A stretch of 64,000 nucleotides of DNA. Source: Zonotrichia leucophrys gambelii (Eukaryota > Chordata > Aves > Passeriformes > Passerellidae). The stretch lies in contig NC_088178.1 in assembly GCF_028769735.1 (NCBI RefSeq), positions 24,130,357 through 24,194,356 of the forward strand, written 5' to 3'. The position numbers and the translations under genes are program-made. Shown piece after piece: positions 37,299 to 48,740 of this stretch; within the stretch, counting starts at the first letter, position 1, and each line of letters opens with the position of its first letter. The notes under the pieces are model-generated. The model did not search any database. It was not told where the DNA came from and saw only the letters and a program-made list of their open reading frames with translations.

Positions 37299-40200
37299 CA
37301 CGAGTAAACCCTTGCTATTACAAAAATGAGACTTTGAAATTCTTTTCAGGAAATAACCTTCATTTTTAAGTTCCCATCAGAAAGGTGTACACAGGTACGT
37401 GATAAAAGTGCACTTTATCTGGGAAAGGTGAAGGGCTAAGTCAGTTCTCCTGGGATTTGAGCAAGTGGATCAAGATGGTTTAGGATTTCAAACCCAAAGA
37501 ATAATGCTAAGCTAGAATTCTGTGCCACTCAGAGGAGGAGCCCATAGAACTCTTCTACACTGGAACCCAGGAATTCCCTGAAAGCCCTCAGTGGGGAAAG
37601 CGCTTTCCAGGGGCTTCTAACTGGGGAGCTGCTAAACACAGTCTGTAACTTGACTGGTGTTCCCAAAGGGTCTGCAGGATCCTGGTCCAGTCCCAGTGGC
37701 AAAGATTACTACACCTATACTTAGAAACAAAAGTATATGCTTGTGTGATGTTTTAATATACCTACTGGGAATACTTAATATCCAAGTATTAGTTTTTCAT
37801 TAATATTTCAATATTATTATGGACATTGTCCAGACTCAGTCCTGTGTCTATATTTACAGACACATTTTATGTATTGCATTTTAATCATCTATAAACTTTA
37901 CAGTTCTCTGCTGTCTTTTAATCCTTTTCAGTATCTACTGTGATAAAATTCTTTTAATGTAGCCAATAAACATCTGGAAAAATGAGAGAGGTACAATGAG
38001 AACCTTATTTCGGATTAACAATTGTTTGCTGTCTTGAAACTGATTATTTGGCCCTCAACTGAAATTTAATTCTTTAGAGAAAAGAAGAATTCATAATGAA
38101 TTTAGGAACCATGTTAAATTCCATACTTATAAAATAAATTCATGGTTTCTCAAGGTTCCAGTGGCACAGAAAAAGGAGCAGCAGATCTCTGAGAGACAAT
38201 CACTACATGTAGCAGCTGGGAGAGAGGAGGTAAACTGAAATGGCAGGAATTTACTTGAGACTGCAATAAGCTTATGTTCACTAACACATGGCAACTAATA
38301 CACGATAAAATCCCAGTGCAGAAAGGCCATTTTTAGTTTTCACATTTGTTAGCAGATCATGGTAAACAGTTGGCTCACCCTAGTATGCACTTGTCTTCCC
38401 TAGCATTTTTTTCTCACACTAAGTGGCAAGGAACTCTCTTTTGCTCCTATCATATACAAGTCTTACAAGTACTCAGATAGGAGTGGAGGAGATCTGTGCC
38501 AATGTCAGCCACACAGATGAACAATGATGGGTTTATTCCTTTTAGGAATCCAAGGAATGAACTCAGGGGCTGCAGGCTGTTTGCCTTTGGTGCTAAGTTG
38601 TTGTGAGGGCTTGAGACTCAGCCCTTGAGGTCCTGGTTCACCTCTCACCTTCACTGGAACCTTGCTGCACTCCCAGTTACTCCATAAACCCTTCAGTGCC
38701 ACCAAAACAAGTCCTTGCAGTGCAAAATATTATCAACATTTGCCTTTAACAATAGTACAGTAAGGAAAACGCAAGCTCATAGCAGCACTCCATCAGCTCA
38801 GGAAAGGGATAAGAGCATGTTAGACCCGTTCTCTGTGGAATCCAGGGTACAGAGTAAAGCAAAATACGGGACCAACCGAGGCCAACAACATTCCCTAAAG
38901 AATACAAAAACAAGAGTTATTCAGTGAATCTAGTCCTAAATGCTACCTGCTATGGCAAAATAATGAGAACTCAAGAGAAAAAGATCATTATGCCCCTAAG
39001 GAAGATGTAATTTCTGATGATGGTCCACAAGATGGCCAGGGACTAGTGCTCCCCACACAAACTCCAGCCTGACTGTGGTGAGATAGGCAGACCTGGCTTT
39101 AGTGGTGCTAGAGAATCAGTACACCAAGGCCACATCCTCAGTAACATTTTAAAATCACTTTTTTATGTGTTTGGAGAAACACATGAAACACACAGCATCT
39201 TTTCTTTAATCTCTCTATGGCATCCAAGTAACACAAAATTCTAGATATTCCTGAACACCATGATTACCAAAATTGTTTCCCTTATTATAATAGCAGTGCT
39301 GAGAAGTGAATATCCAGTGAGATGTAATCACACCCAATTATCTGTCCCCAGCCTTGAACCTAGAGTCTGTAGAAAAACTCACATGAACTTTTCAAGTTTG
39401 TATCCATAATATTTTCTGCATTCAGTGACCCTTCCAGCCTACAAACTTTCTGCTCCTCACTGCAACCTGACCCTGTAGATGATAAAAAATTCTTCAAATT
39501 AAGATCTTAAGGAAATGAATGGGTATATATGTATCTGATCAGAATCTGCAGAAATAATTTAATGTAATTACTAGCTAATCCATCTTGAAATCAAGGACAA
39601 TTTAAAAATTAAGGCATTAGGATGAAATTAGAATCACTTGAAGTTGGATGAAGGAAGTACACAGTAAAAAATGTGGTTACATTACCATGTTTATCTTCTA
39701 AATGAAGATATTTGGTGAAGCACAGATGGGCTACAGTATTTTGTAATCCTCTGACCCATAAGGATTGGCACTGAGACAGTGTTCCCACTAATACATCTCT
39801 CACTCCATACTTTTCCACGTGGCATTGAAATACTACATTTGGGAGCTCATTGACTCACTTAGGAGGGCGGCTGCTGTACCAGAGAAAGGAAGCTGATTTC
39901 CTTTTCATATTTTGAGCACACATAAAAGTGGTAGCAACTTAGGAATCAGCTCTTAGAAAAAGGACCTTAGAAAAGCTCTTAAAATCCAACCTGCCAGAAA
40001 ATAATGTTCCATTATACAGAAGAAGGGAAGCTCAATGCTGAGGGTCTGATTAAGGAGAGGGCACAGCACTGGCCAGGACAGCTGATCTTGACCATTCCTG
40101 AAACTGTGCCACAATTGTAACGAAGAGCAGAGCTGTTCACAAGCCAGGCACAGTATCTGCACCTGGACAATTTCTGAAGAGGGCTTCCAAGTAAATTCCA

Positions 40201-41477
40201 GCTTTGCTTAAAATTCTGTGCTGGAGTCTGCAGGACTGGACACTACAGCAGTGACCCCATCAGCCACCTGAAGTTACACCCTCCTGATGGGGTCATGTGC
40301 GACTTAGCAATCACTTAAGGATTTTGCTATACTGCAAGAAACTGATTTGGATTCCAAAGTACCAGCTTTGCCCATCAGGACCTTCCTCCCATACAGAAAG
40401 CAAGAGCTTTTAAAGGGAGCAGCTGCAGCCAGCCTGTGAACCTGAAAGTGACAGAAATGTGGGTAAAATGTCCCAGTGTGGCATGGCATTCTGACAGAGA
40501 TCCACACAAGAGGCACAACTAAAGGAAGCATAAGAATAGATGCTATTTAATTAGAACCTTCACAGAAAAGCATCTGGTATAATTGGTTAAGGGGAAGTCT
40601 TCACTCAGGCAACATTTATTGAGATATAAACAATGTCCAGTTGCAAACACTAATTAAACAGCAGGGCTAAGGTAACTGAGTTTTGCCTGCCTGACTGAGA
40701 TGTAAGGTTTATAATCCATGCTGTTATGGGACAACTGTGAGAACAAATAATTGCATATCCAAAAAGTCAATTATGCCCTTCTTTTTGTAATGACATGCTC
40801 CAGAGGTCAGAGAATACTTTGTCTCTAAGTAACATAGCCAGTTTTTGATAGATATTGACACTTAATTGCTGTTCAGTGTTTGTGAGGGAAGTGGCAGTGG
40901 CAAAACAAGCCTGATGGATATCCAACCCTGTCTGGTGGTGTCTTATTTCACCAGCACCACCAAGCTCTAGGCACCCTCATGCCCTTTGGTTTCAGCAAAC
41001 AAATTCTCTTGATTTTGAGCCATGTGGCCCATAACAGTTCCTCTAGGAACTCATATCATTGACCATGTATTTCAAAATGTCCTTTCAAAAAAAGTTCACT
41101 CTTAAGTTTTGGTGATAGATATATATAAGGTGCAAATTCCATGGGAGGTACATGTCTGTGTAGTTACAAACTCATATTGCAAACTCATATTGCAGAACTT
41201 CTTCAGACCTTCTGCAATGGGTGCAGCCTGGCTTTACCTCACCCTCCCAGGCTGCCTCCACGTTATCCACAGGCCAGCCTGGACCTTCTACAGCATCTCC
41301 AGCTTCCTTTCTCCTTGGTAGCAAAATACCTGCCATACCAATCCCTTCAAAGACAGTCTCTATAACAAAGAAACTTCTGATTTATTAATGTTCTTCTTGC
41401 TTATCTTCCTTGTACTGTTGGAATGACCTAATGCTGCAAATGGGAAGAAAATGAGAGGTTTGGAGGGCAATCATCCA

Positions 41478-41580
41478 GAACCATAGAATATCTCAAGCTG
41501 GAAGGTACCATAAGGATCATCAAGGCCAACTCTCTGCTCCTTGCATGATTCCCAATCCATGTGACTCAGAATGTCATCTT
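41478..41580 (-). mobile_element. Short CR1 LINE 3' end (antisense)
   Basis: ACCATAGAATATCTCAAGCT followed by GGAAGGTACCATAAGGATCA matches the reverse complement of a CR1 3' terminus. Similarity fades after about 100 bp. Confidence 0.8.
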
Positions 41581-43724
41581 CTGTGAAGAGGAAGGAATGT
41601 TTGCCCTTGAATGGCATTCTAGGTACTAACACAGTCTGTGGGATTAAGAAGCACCATTTGTCGCACATGATGAACAACTGAAGTAGAGAATCTGCCATGA
41701 AGAGCCCTTGTCCAAACCAGTGACACCCACAGGAGCTTTATGTCTTTTATGCAAACATCATTAAAGGTTTCTTTTTAATAGTTATCATGACACAGTATGA
41801 GCTGCAGTGCATTTGCTGCACTTTCCAACTGTGGCCCTCAAACAATGTGAATTCTGTAAGAAGGCTGCAGGCTGAGCAGTGACAGACAAATGCAGTGATA
41901 TCCTAAGTTAGTTTATAGCCTTTTAATGTTCATATAATTTTCTCACAAACTAAACACCTGCAGCAAGTGAAAATCTAACATTAAAAACTTGTAATTTTTT
42001 TTAAGTTCATAGCCTCTAGCAAGATATTAAAATGAGCAGTAGGTATAAAACTATTCTCAAAACGTTAAATGTTTTCACAATAATTTTTACTTTTAATAAT
42101 TTAATTTATTGCATTTTAGGTTTGAAAGTTGCAAGGACAATTTCAAACGAAAACTTCAAAAACAAGATATAACCAAAGACTTTTTAAGGATGAAAGAACA
42201 CATGTAAGGAGGATCAAGACCCAACAGTGAGATCAGCTATTAGCTAATTAAATATGTGACTAAAATTCATCATTTTAAATAGCAGCCGTATTGATGGTGA
42301 GCAATCTGGTAAGCAAACAAATGATAGTGGATTTTTTTTTCATCTCTTCATAGAGAAACATTTATCTTAATAAGATTCACTGTGCCATAATACACGTGGA
42401 ATAAGTCAATGTCTACTAATTAAAGGACATTGTCAACCTGATTTTCTAAACAGCTAATTAAAATATGTAGCATCTAACAACAGCTTTTCTTGCAAAACAT
42501 GCTGTTAAAAATACACATCCCTGGAAAAGTTACTTGTTTTTCTATTCCCTTGTGTTTGCTTTTTTAAATGGTTTCTCAAGAAAGGAGGATCTGCTGAGCT
42601 GAGGTTCTGTTTCTGTACCAAGCTCCATTGATACACGCCCCTGTACTAAGGCAGACACCCAATGATTTGTAGCTCTAAGAGGCTAGACAAGACAACAATG
42701 ACCCCAATCCTAAAGGTCTGCTGTTGTTGCTTTTTCAGAGATGACATGGCATTCCCCTCTCTGGTTTTTGTGAGGGTTTTAGATAGTCTAGATGTTACTT
42801 GAAACTGTAAAATTTTCAAGAATAAATGTGATTTTCATATTGATGAGCAAATTTAACCTCCCATTTTATGTCTTACATTAGTTTCTCAGAATTAGCAGGC
42901 TTCTCTCTTTCTTATTCTGATTCTGTAAGTAGCTTTTTCAAGAGAAAGAAGTTGTTGTAGATCTGTCAGCAAGGCTCTGGGAGTAGGAGGATGTTTGGAT
43001 TTCCGGCATATTGCAACGCAGTTCTTGGCCACCAGCAAAGCTATGTGTGTGAATCTCATTTTATATCCGTTGTTTGCAATACCACATATTTTAAGAGGCA
43101 TTTGAAATAGTCTCTGTACTCCTAATCACAAATCATTCCCTAAAACATGCTGAGAAGGCAAAATACAAACCTTTACAGGACTCATGTCAAGAGAGACAGT
43201 GGATGAAATGATGCTGTCATAGAATTAAAATAAAATCAGTTATATCTTGAACAATGTACTCTGTGTTCAAAGTTCTTAGCTCAAATCAGCTTATTGCTTG
43301 TTATGTTTTTCTCTCCCAATTCAGATTGACATTTTCTATGACATATCTTTTACATTAAAACATTAGCCAGCTAATCTCATTAGCCAATTTTTAAATCTAT
43401 ATTAAAATGTATTTTTGCGGTGCAGAAACCTGAGACAGTAGACTACAAACTCTGTGACTAATTATTTTCAAACCTGGAAGTATGCAGAGCTCATCTTCAA
43501 CTCTTATTTGCATTATTTTTTCTCTAAAGATCACCCGAGTCACCACTCCCACCATTTCCCCTTCTTTTCTAGCCTCGACCAGTACAAAGAAAACATCATT
43601 TTCCCAGCCAAGGCATATGCAGCATCCTTCGGAATGCGTCACAGCAGATCCCTCAGCAGCCAGAGGAATCACTGTGCTCATGTGAAGTCCTTCCTGCCCA
43701 GCAGCACAGAACAAGCTTGGGATC

Positions 43725-45654
43725 ACCACACGTTTTTTATTTGCAAATTACATGTTTTTAACTTTTCCTTCAGTAGCTGGCCCTTCTGTGGAGTGTCCCT
43801 GCCAATTGCAGCCTGAACTGACCAGCAGGCTGGTTTATGGCAATGATTGTCCCTTGATATCCAATTGAACACTGTTACAATGGTTGGAGGGCAAATCACT
43901 TGTACTCTCTCTATGCTCTCTAGCATTTAAATGTGATGACAGGGTTAATCTAGTTTAGCATTACAGTGGAATCAAGACTAATCTGTTTGAGAAATAAATA
44001 TTTTCACCAAAGAATCATTCCTCTTCTCTCCACCATACCAAACTTTTCCTGAAGGGAGCAAGAAAGTTTCATTGTAATCACAGCTCACTTTGCTAAAGTA
44101 CTTGGGTTAAATACACATCAGTGTGTTCTGCCAAGAGCAAGGTACGAAATGGGCCCAAGAAATGAATCTGGATATATTAATATTTAATAATGCCAGTTTC
44201 CCAGTGGGTCCTGACTCTGAGAAAAACCCAGTCCTTGGAGAAAGTTGTTACAGACACTTTATCCAGCTTAAAGGAGTGGTATCACTGGACTTGTGCAAAT
44301 ATTCCAAGAGAAGTTTAAGACTGGTTTCGACGATCTTGCAAAAGCCCATCCCTTCAATATGATGGGAACTACTTTTGTCCTCAGGGACAAAAGGCTGCCC
44401 AGTCTTGCAGAAGCCACTGAAGAAGAGGTGGTTAGGTGGATCCTGCTGCTTCCCAAGGTTTCCCATACAGTGAAGACCTTCTGGGGATGCCGAAGATGTC
44501 CAAGACAGAGCTGTACGAGTTGCTGTTCCTTTCAAGGCTTTGCATGGTGCCAGCAGCCACCACAACCAGAATTTCATTGCTGATCTGAGCTGTTTGCTAA
44601 ATCCTAAGTCGTGTTTCAAATGTTATTTAGGTTGTGGGAGGCAAAGGTCACCTTTGCCATCCACCATCAGCTAGGTTGTCCATACATCGTAGTCTGGGTG
44701 GTCAGAAGTTTACTTTCCTCCTTATCCTTGTGCGGAGGAGCAGGCTTCTGTCACTGGCCCTGTGCCATGCTGTCCAATTCCTGCACAATGCCCATTGCAG
44801 TCCCTTCTCACTCACTATTGTCTCTCCTTGCACACATTCCAGTGAAGCGGGTAAGAGCTTTTTTCTGCTGAATCGCAGATGTTTCTCTTGCCCAATTTTT
44901 AAAAGGTATGAAAAATGATTTGTCTTTAATTTGTCTCTTCGTTATCATCATTTTTTGTGGTTTTTTTTAGATAATTTGGTCTGCTATATTACTTTTGTTA
45001 TTATTGTTCATGCGGGTGTACTTTGCCTTATTTAACAATGGGTGGTTTCACACCATATGCATAGTTAACAAATTGGAAGACTGTATACAAATTGTTAGCA
45101 TTTATCCAAAGTAAAGAAATGGAGTCTGCGTTCTTTTAAACCAAAAATTTAACCATTATATGAGGAAGTAAACTCATGATCTGGTTCCCAAACTTTATTC
45201 CCCTAAGACATGTACCAAATATCATTGCAGGCATTGACACTTCGAGAATGAATGATAACCTCAGTGTAGTCATCAGAACTGCAAAAATTACACATTTTGC
45301 AAATTTGTGAATTGTATATGAAATTGAACCAATTTCTTCAATCTTAAAGAGTGGGTAAAAGCACAATTAAGTTGTGCAGTTTCTACCTGGGCTTCTCTCT
45401 CCTTAAAACCCCTTTTAAACCTCTTTTTATCCAAAAAAAAAATTCGAGTAGTGAATTAAATAGTTTTTCGGAATCTAAGTGAATGTAACCATAAAATGGA
45501 TTCCCAGTATATATACAAAATGAGTGAGCATGCAATCAGCCAAAGGCTTTTTCGGCAATATAGCCCTCTTGTGGCTGTGCCACAAACTGAGCCAATCCCA
45601 CTTCTCTTGCTCCCCGTGAACTTCCCACCCTCCCCCCGCCTTTCCTGCAGTACC
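43725..45654 (+). repeat. Long direct repeat, copy A (left of the ERV)
   Basis: This 1.9-kb segment is collinear with 51503-53945 on the other side of the ERV. Shared landmarks, in order: ACCACACGTTTTTTATT (43725 / 51503), a GTAGCTG..CCCTTCTGTGG stretch, AATCTAGTTTAG, a GCAAAAGCCCATC stretch, CACCTTTGCCATCCA, ACCAAAAATTTAA, AAGTTGTGCAGTTT, GTGGCTGTGCCACAAACTGA, and GCAGTACC at the end. By eye the copies are roughly three-quarters identical, with many indels. A CR1-derived stretch lies inside (about 44440-44640). Copy A stops where ERV gag sequence begins. Confidence 0.85.
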
Positions 45655-45723
45655 CTCAGCTCCGCCCCTCTACTCCTGCCAGGGGGCGGCTGCTGACGTG
45701 ATGTCACCAAGTGACCCCGCCCC

Positions 45724-46880
45724 TTGTTCCCACGGTTGCCCCGCCCTTGCCGGCTCCCTGTCCCCGCCCCCTCCCCGGGTTCCCACGGTGGGGACACACC
45801 CACTGCCTGTCCCCAAACCTGTAGCTGTGATCCCAATGCTTCTGATTCAAGGGATACAGAGCAGGGGACAGCAGACCCAATGCATGGTGCCATGTTGTCA
45901 CTGGCCCCTGTTACGTTTCAGCCTGCAGCTCAAGCTGGAGCAGCCCCAACTGCTAATTGGAGTTCTTTGGACGACAATTGATTAAAGAGATCTGTAAATC
46001 TCATAAAGAATATGGTGCACACAGTCCATATTTCCGTGGCCTTTTAAATTCTGAATTAAGTAGGACTATTGTGGTTCCACATGATTTAAAACAATTGTTT
46101 TCATGTCTCATGACATCCACGGAATTCAAATTATGGGAATCAGCATTGAAACAACTGCTAAAAGATGCTCTCCCAAGCTTACAGGCTGATCCAAACACAG
46201 CAAAAGACAACAATGGTAACCTTATTACTATTGACCACCTCTGTGGTGAGGGTCAATGGTCTTCTCCCTCAGTCCAAGCTGCTGCAATTCCTGCAGAAAC
46301 ACTTGAGAAAGTAAAGGAAGCAGCTGAAAAGGCATTCTTTTCCCTTCAACCTGAGGGGCCTTTTGAGCCCTATAGTAAAATCAAACAACTACCATCAGAG
46401 CCTTTTGTGAAATTTGTAGAAAGGCTAACTAGAGCCATTGAAATACAAGTTAAAAAGGAAAATGCAAGGGAAGCAATTTTAGAAGAAATAGCGTTCACAA
46501 ATGCAAATGAACAGTGTCGAGCAGCAATCCTGAGCCTTCCTATGGAACCTTCCCCTACATTAAAAGATATGCTTCTAGTCTGTAACAGGAAAGTGCCTCT
46601 GATGACTGTAGCTGAAGACACCAGACCAAAGCTGCTGCCAAGACCACCTCAGCGTGTTGCTGTTGCCAGCCCTGCACCTTCTCCCTCAGCACAGCAGTAC
46701 CCTGGGCAGCAGCGGAGACCGGCAATGGTTGAGCCCACTAAACCATGCCTGCTTTGCAATAAGCTAGGGCACTGGAGTAACCAGTGCCCCCTGAAGAGGG
46801 AATTTGATGAATTTAAAAATAGCAGGGGAGGAGAACTGCAAGCCCTCCCTGGGGGTCAACAACAAAAAAACGAAGAATAA
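45724..46880 (+). pseudogene. gag: ERV gag: capsid and nucleocapsid, 5'-truncated with one frame break
   Basis: The main frame (45957-46880, 307 codons) holds most of the capsid. The major homology region is at about residues 144-162 (QLPSEPFVKFVERLTRAIE). It is followed by a proline-rich linker and one zinc knuckle with ligands C264, C267, H272 and C277. The N-terminal capsid edge lies in another frame (45724-45981), so one frame break falls near 45960-45980. The GC-rich, proline-coding stretch from about 45655 may be the gag region just before capsid. Matrix is missing. The frame ends at TAA 46878-46880, immediately after a programmed-frameshift slip site. Confidence 0.9.
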
Positions 46881-46901
46881 AGCGCCAGCCTGCCAGGCGT
46901 G
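46865..46901 (+). promoter_or_regulatory. Gag-pro -1 ribosomal frameshift signal
   Basis: The heptamer AAAAAAC (46865-46871) sits in gag frame as A-AAA-AAC, the classic class II slip site also used by betaretroviruses. The gag stop codon follows after two codons. About ten bases downstream, GCGCC (46881-46885) can pair with GGCGT (46896-46900) across a short loop, giving a stem at a plausible spacing. The -1 frame is open from the slip site to 47488, as programmed frameshifting would require. Confidence 0.8.
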
Positions 46902-47790
46902 CAGACATAAAAGGAGCAGGCCAAGAGAATAAGGGTAGTAAAATAAATCAAGCGCGCGATAATATTAACATTTGTGTAAGTGAAGCAGGTGCTTCAAAGA
47001 CCAAGTCCGCTAGTCCACTGTTAAATGTGAAACAAAATAACCTTTGTTATGATTTAAGTGATTCTGTATTAACCGCATCTCCTGTCAATGAGCCTTACAG
47101 GTTGCAGCTGACAGAGTCACTCCACCTGAAGGACACTGACTGGCATTTTGTCTCTGTAAATCCTGAACAGAAGGGTACTTGGAACCAAATTCGTTGTAAG
47201 TACATCATCACTGGGGACAAAAACACACCACAAGAGATCGAAATTGCTCCGGGACTGACAACATCAGATCCCAAGCAATTTGTTCTCAGCCTGCACTGTT
47301 TCCACCCACCCCTGTTTCTTCCTAAGGGACAATTGTTGCTCAAGCTATCCCTGTGCCATCTTTACCTGAAAATGTCGATAAACAAGGGCCCACAGTCGCC
47401 CGGGTCCAAGTTATTCGGACAGATAAACCCAAATTGTGGTGCAATGTCAGTGGGGGTGGGGAGTCTAAACGCATTGAGATGCTTGTAGACACAGGTGCAG
47501 ACTGCACAGTGATTCCAGTACAAGACTGGCCAGCACACTGGCCTTTACAAAATGTTGCTGGTCACCTTCGAGGTGTAGGAGGTCTGCAATTGGCAAGGCA
47601 ATCCAAAAGCATTATTCAATTCGAGGGTCCAAACGGACAATTGGCAAATATCCGTCCATTTGTGTTAGGTTATTCAGAACCTTTGTTAGGGAGAGATTTA
47701 ATGGCCCAGTGGGGTGTCACAATTAATATTCCAGACTCTCCACAGCATTTTTGTGCAGCAGTCATTAAACAACAGCGCCCCGCCCAAAAA
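46871..47790 (+). pseudogene. pro: ERV pro: pre-protease (dUTPase-like) segment and aspartic protease, frame-broken
   Basis: The -1 frame after the slip site runs open to 47488. It contains a beta-strand-rich segment (IEIAPGLTTSD, LFLPKG) of the kind found between nucleocapsid and protease in class II elements, possibly a degenerate dUTPase-related domain. The protease itself lies in a different frame. Its catalytic LVDTGADCTVIP is near 47482-47517, and the GRDLMAQWG helix motif is near 47690-47715. The change of frame near 47.32-47.34 kb, at a stop in the protease frame, looks like an indel because no slip site is evident there. Protease and RT share one frame. Confidence 0.8.
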
Positions 47791-48740
47791 CTTAAGTGGA
47801 AAACAGACGAACCAGTTGATGTGAAACAGTGGCCACTCAGTAAACAAAAAATAAAAGTGCTTGAAGAACTAGTACAAGAGCAACTAAGAAAGGGCCACAT
47901 TGTGGAGACCATGTCCCCATGGAACTCTCCGGTGTTTGTCATCCAAAAAGCTGACAAAAAGAGGTGGCGACTTCTCTGTGACCTCCGACAAATTAATAAT
48001 GTAATTGAAGATATGGGTTCTCCCCAGCCTGGTATGCCATCCCCAACAATGCTTCCTCAAGATTGGAAATTAGCTGTTATTGATATTAAAGATTGTTTTT
48101 TCCAAATCCCATTGCACCCTGACGATGCACCGCGTTTGGCATTCTCTGTCCCTTCTATCAATTCAGAAGCTCCTATGAAAAGGTACCATTGGACTGTTCT
48201 TCCTCAGGGCCTAAAAGTATCTCCAGCTATCTGCCAGTGGTATGTCTCTTCCCTGCTTTCCCCAGTTCGTGCAGCCGCAGAGAAGGCCATCATCTACCAT
48301 TATATGGATGATATCCTTGTGTGTGCCCCCAATGATGATTTACTAACACATGCGCTTGACCTAACGATCGATGCATTGATTGTTGCAGGGTTCGAGCTCC
48401 AGGAACAGAAAATTCAAAAGATGCCACCTTGGAAGTATTTGGGCTTAGAAATTGGAAATAGGACCATTGTTCCTCAAAAACTAGAAATCAATCCAAGGAT
48501 CAAGACCCTTGCGGATGTCCACAAGTTGTGTGGGTCTTTGAATTGGGTAAGACATGGCTTGGTCTGACTAATGAAGACCTTGCCCCTCTTTTCAATTTAC
48601 TGAAAGGGGGAGAGGACCCAGGTGCTCCTAGGTCTATTACCCCAGAGGCACGGAAAGCTCTAGAAAAGGTTCAGATTGCAATGTCCACAAGACAGGCCCA
48701 CCGATGCCGGCTGATCTGCCATTCAAATTTATCATCCTAG
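47353..48740 (+). pseudogene. pol: ERV pol: reverse transcriptase, frame-broken at the 3' side
   Basis: Retroviral reverse transcriptase lies in the same frame as the protease (47353-48567, 404 codons). Motifs in order: SPWNSPVFVIQK and LCDLRQIN in the fingers, VIDIKDCFFQIPL with the first catalytic Asp, LPQGLKVSP, then YMDD (48301-48312) with the catalytic Asp pair. The active site appears intact. The frame changes near 48555 into another frame that ends at 48740, and again near 48.70-48.72 kb into the RNase H/integrase frame. Confidence 0.93.

Larger units (their letters stand above)
31138..43724. other. Intergenic DNA upstream of AGBL4
   Basis: Between the AGBL4 promoter and the ERV locus I found only the CR1 copies, the degenerate array and the solo LTR listed separately. 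The stretches 32.6-36.9, 37.3-41.4 and 41.6-43.7 kb are AT-rich, with short frames and no recognised exons or elements. In mammals ELAVL4 lies divergently upstream of AGBL4, but no ELAVL4 coding exon is visible here. Confidence 0.7.

Noticed and set aside
43725..43741. ACCACACGTTTTTTATT repeated at 51503, considered as a LINE-type target-site duplication around the ERV
   Set aside because: Homology continues for about 2 kb beyond the 17-mer on both sides, so it is the edge of a long duplication.
43397..43816. Overlapping frames of 110 and 120 codons
   Set aside because: Opposite-strand frames crossing the edge of copy A, within chance length, no domain.
45655..45860. GC-rich stretch considered as a third CpG island promoter
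   Set aside because: It lies within the proline-coding gag region of the ERV and has no independent promoter features.
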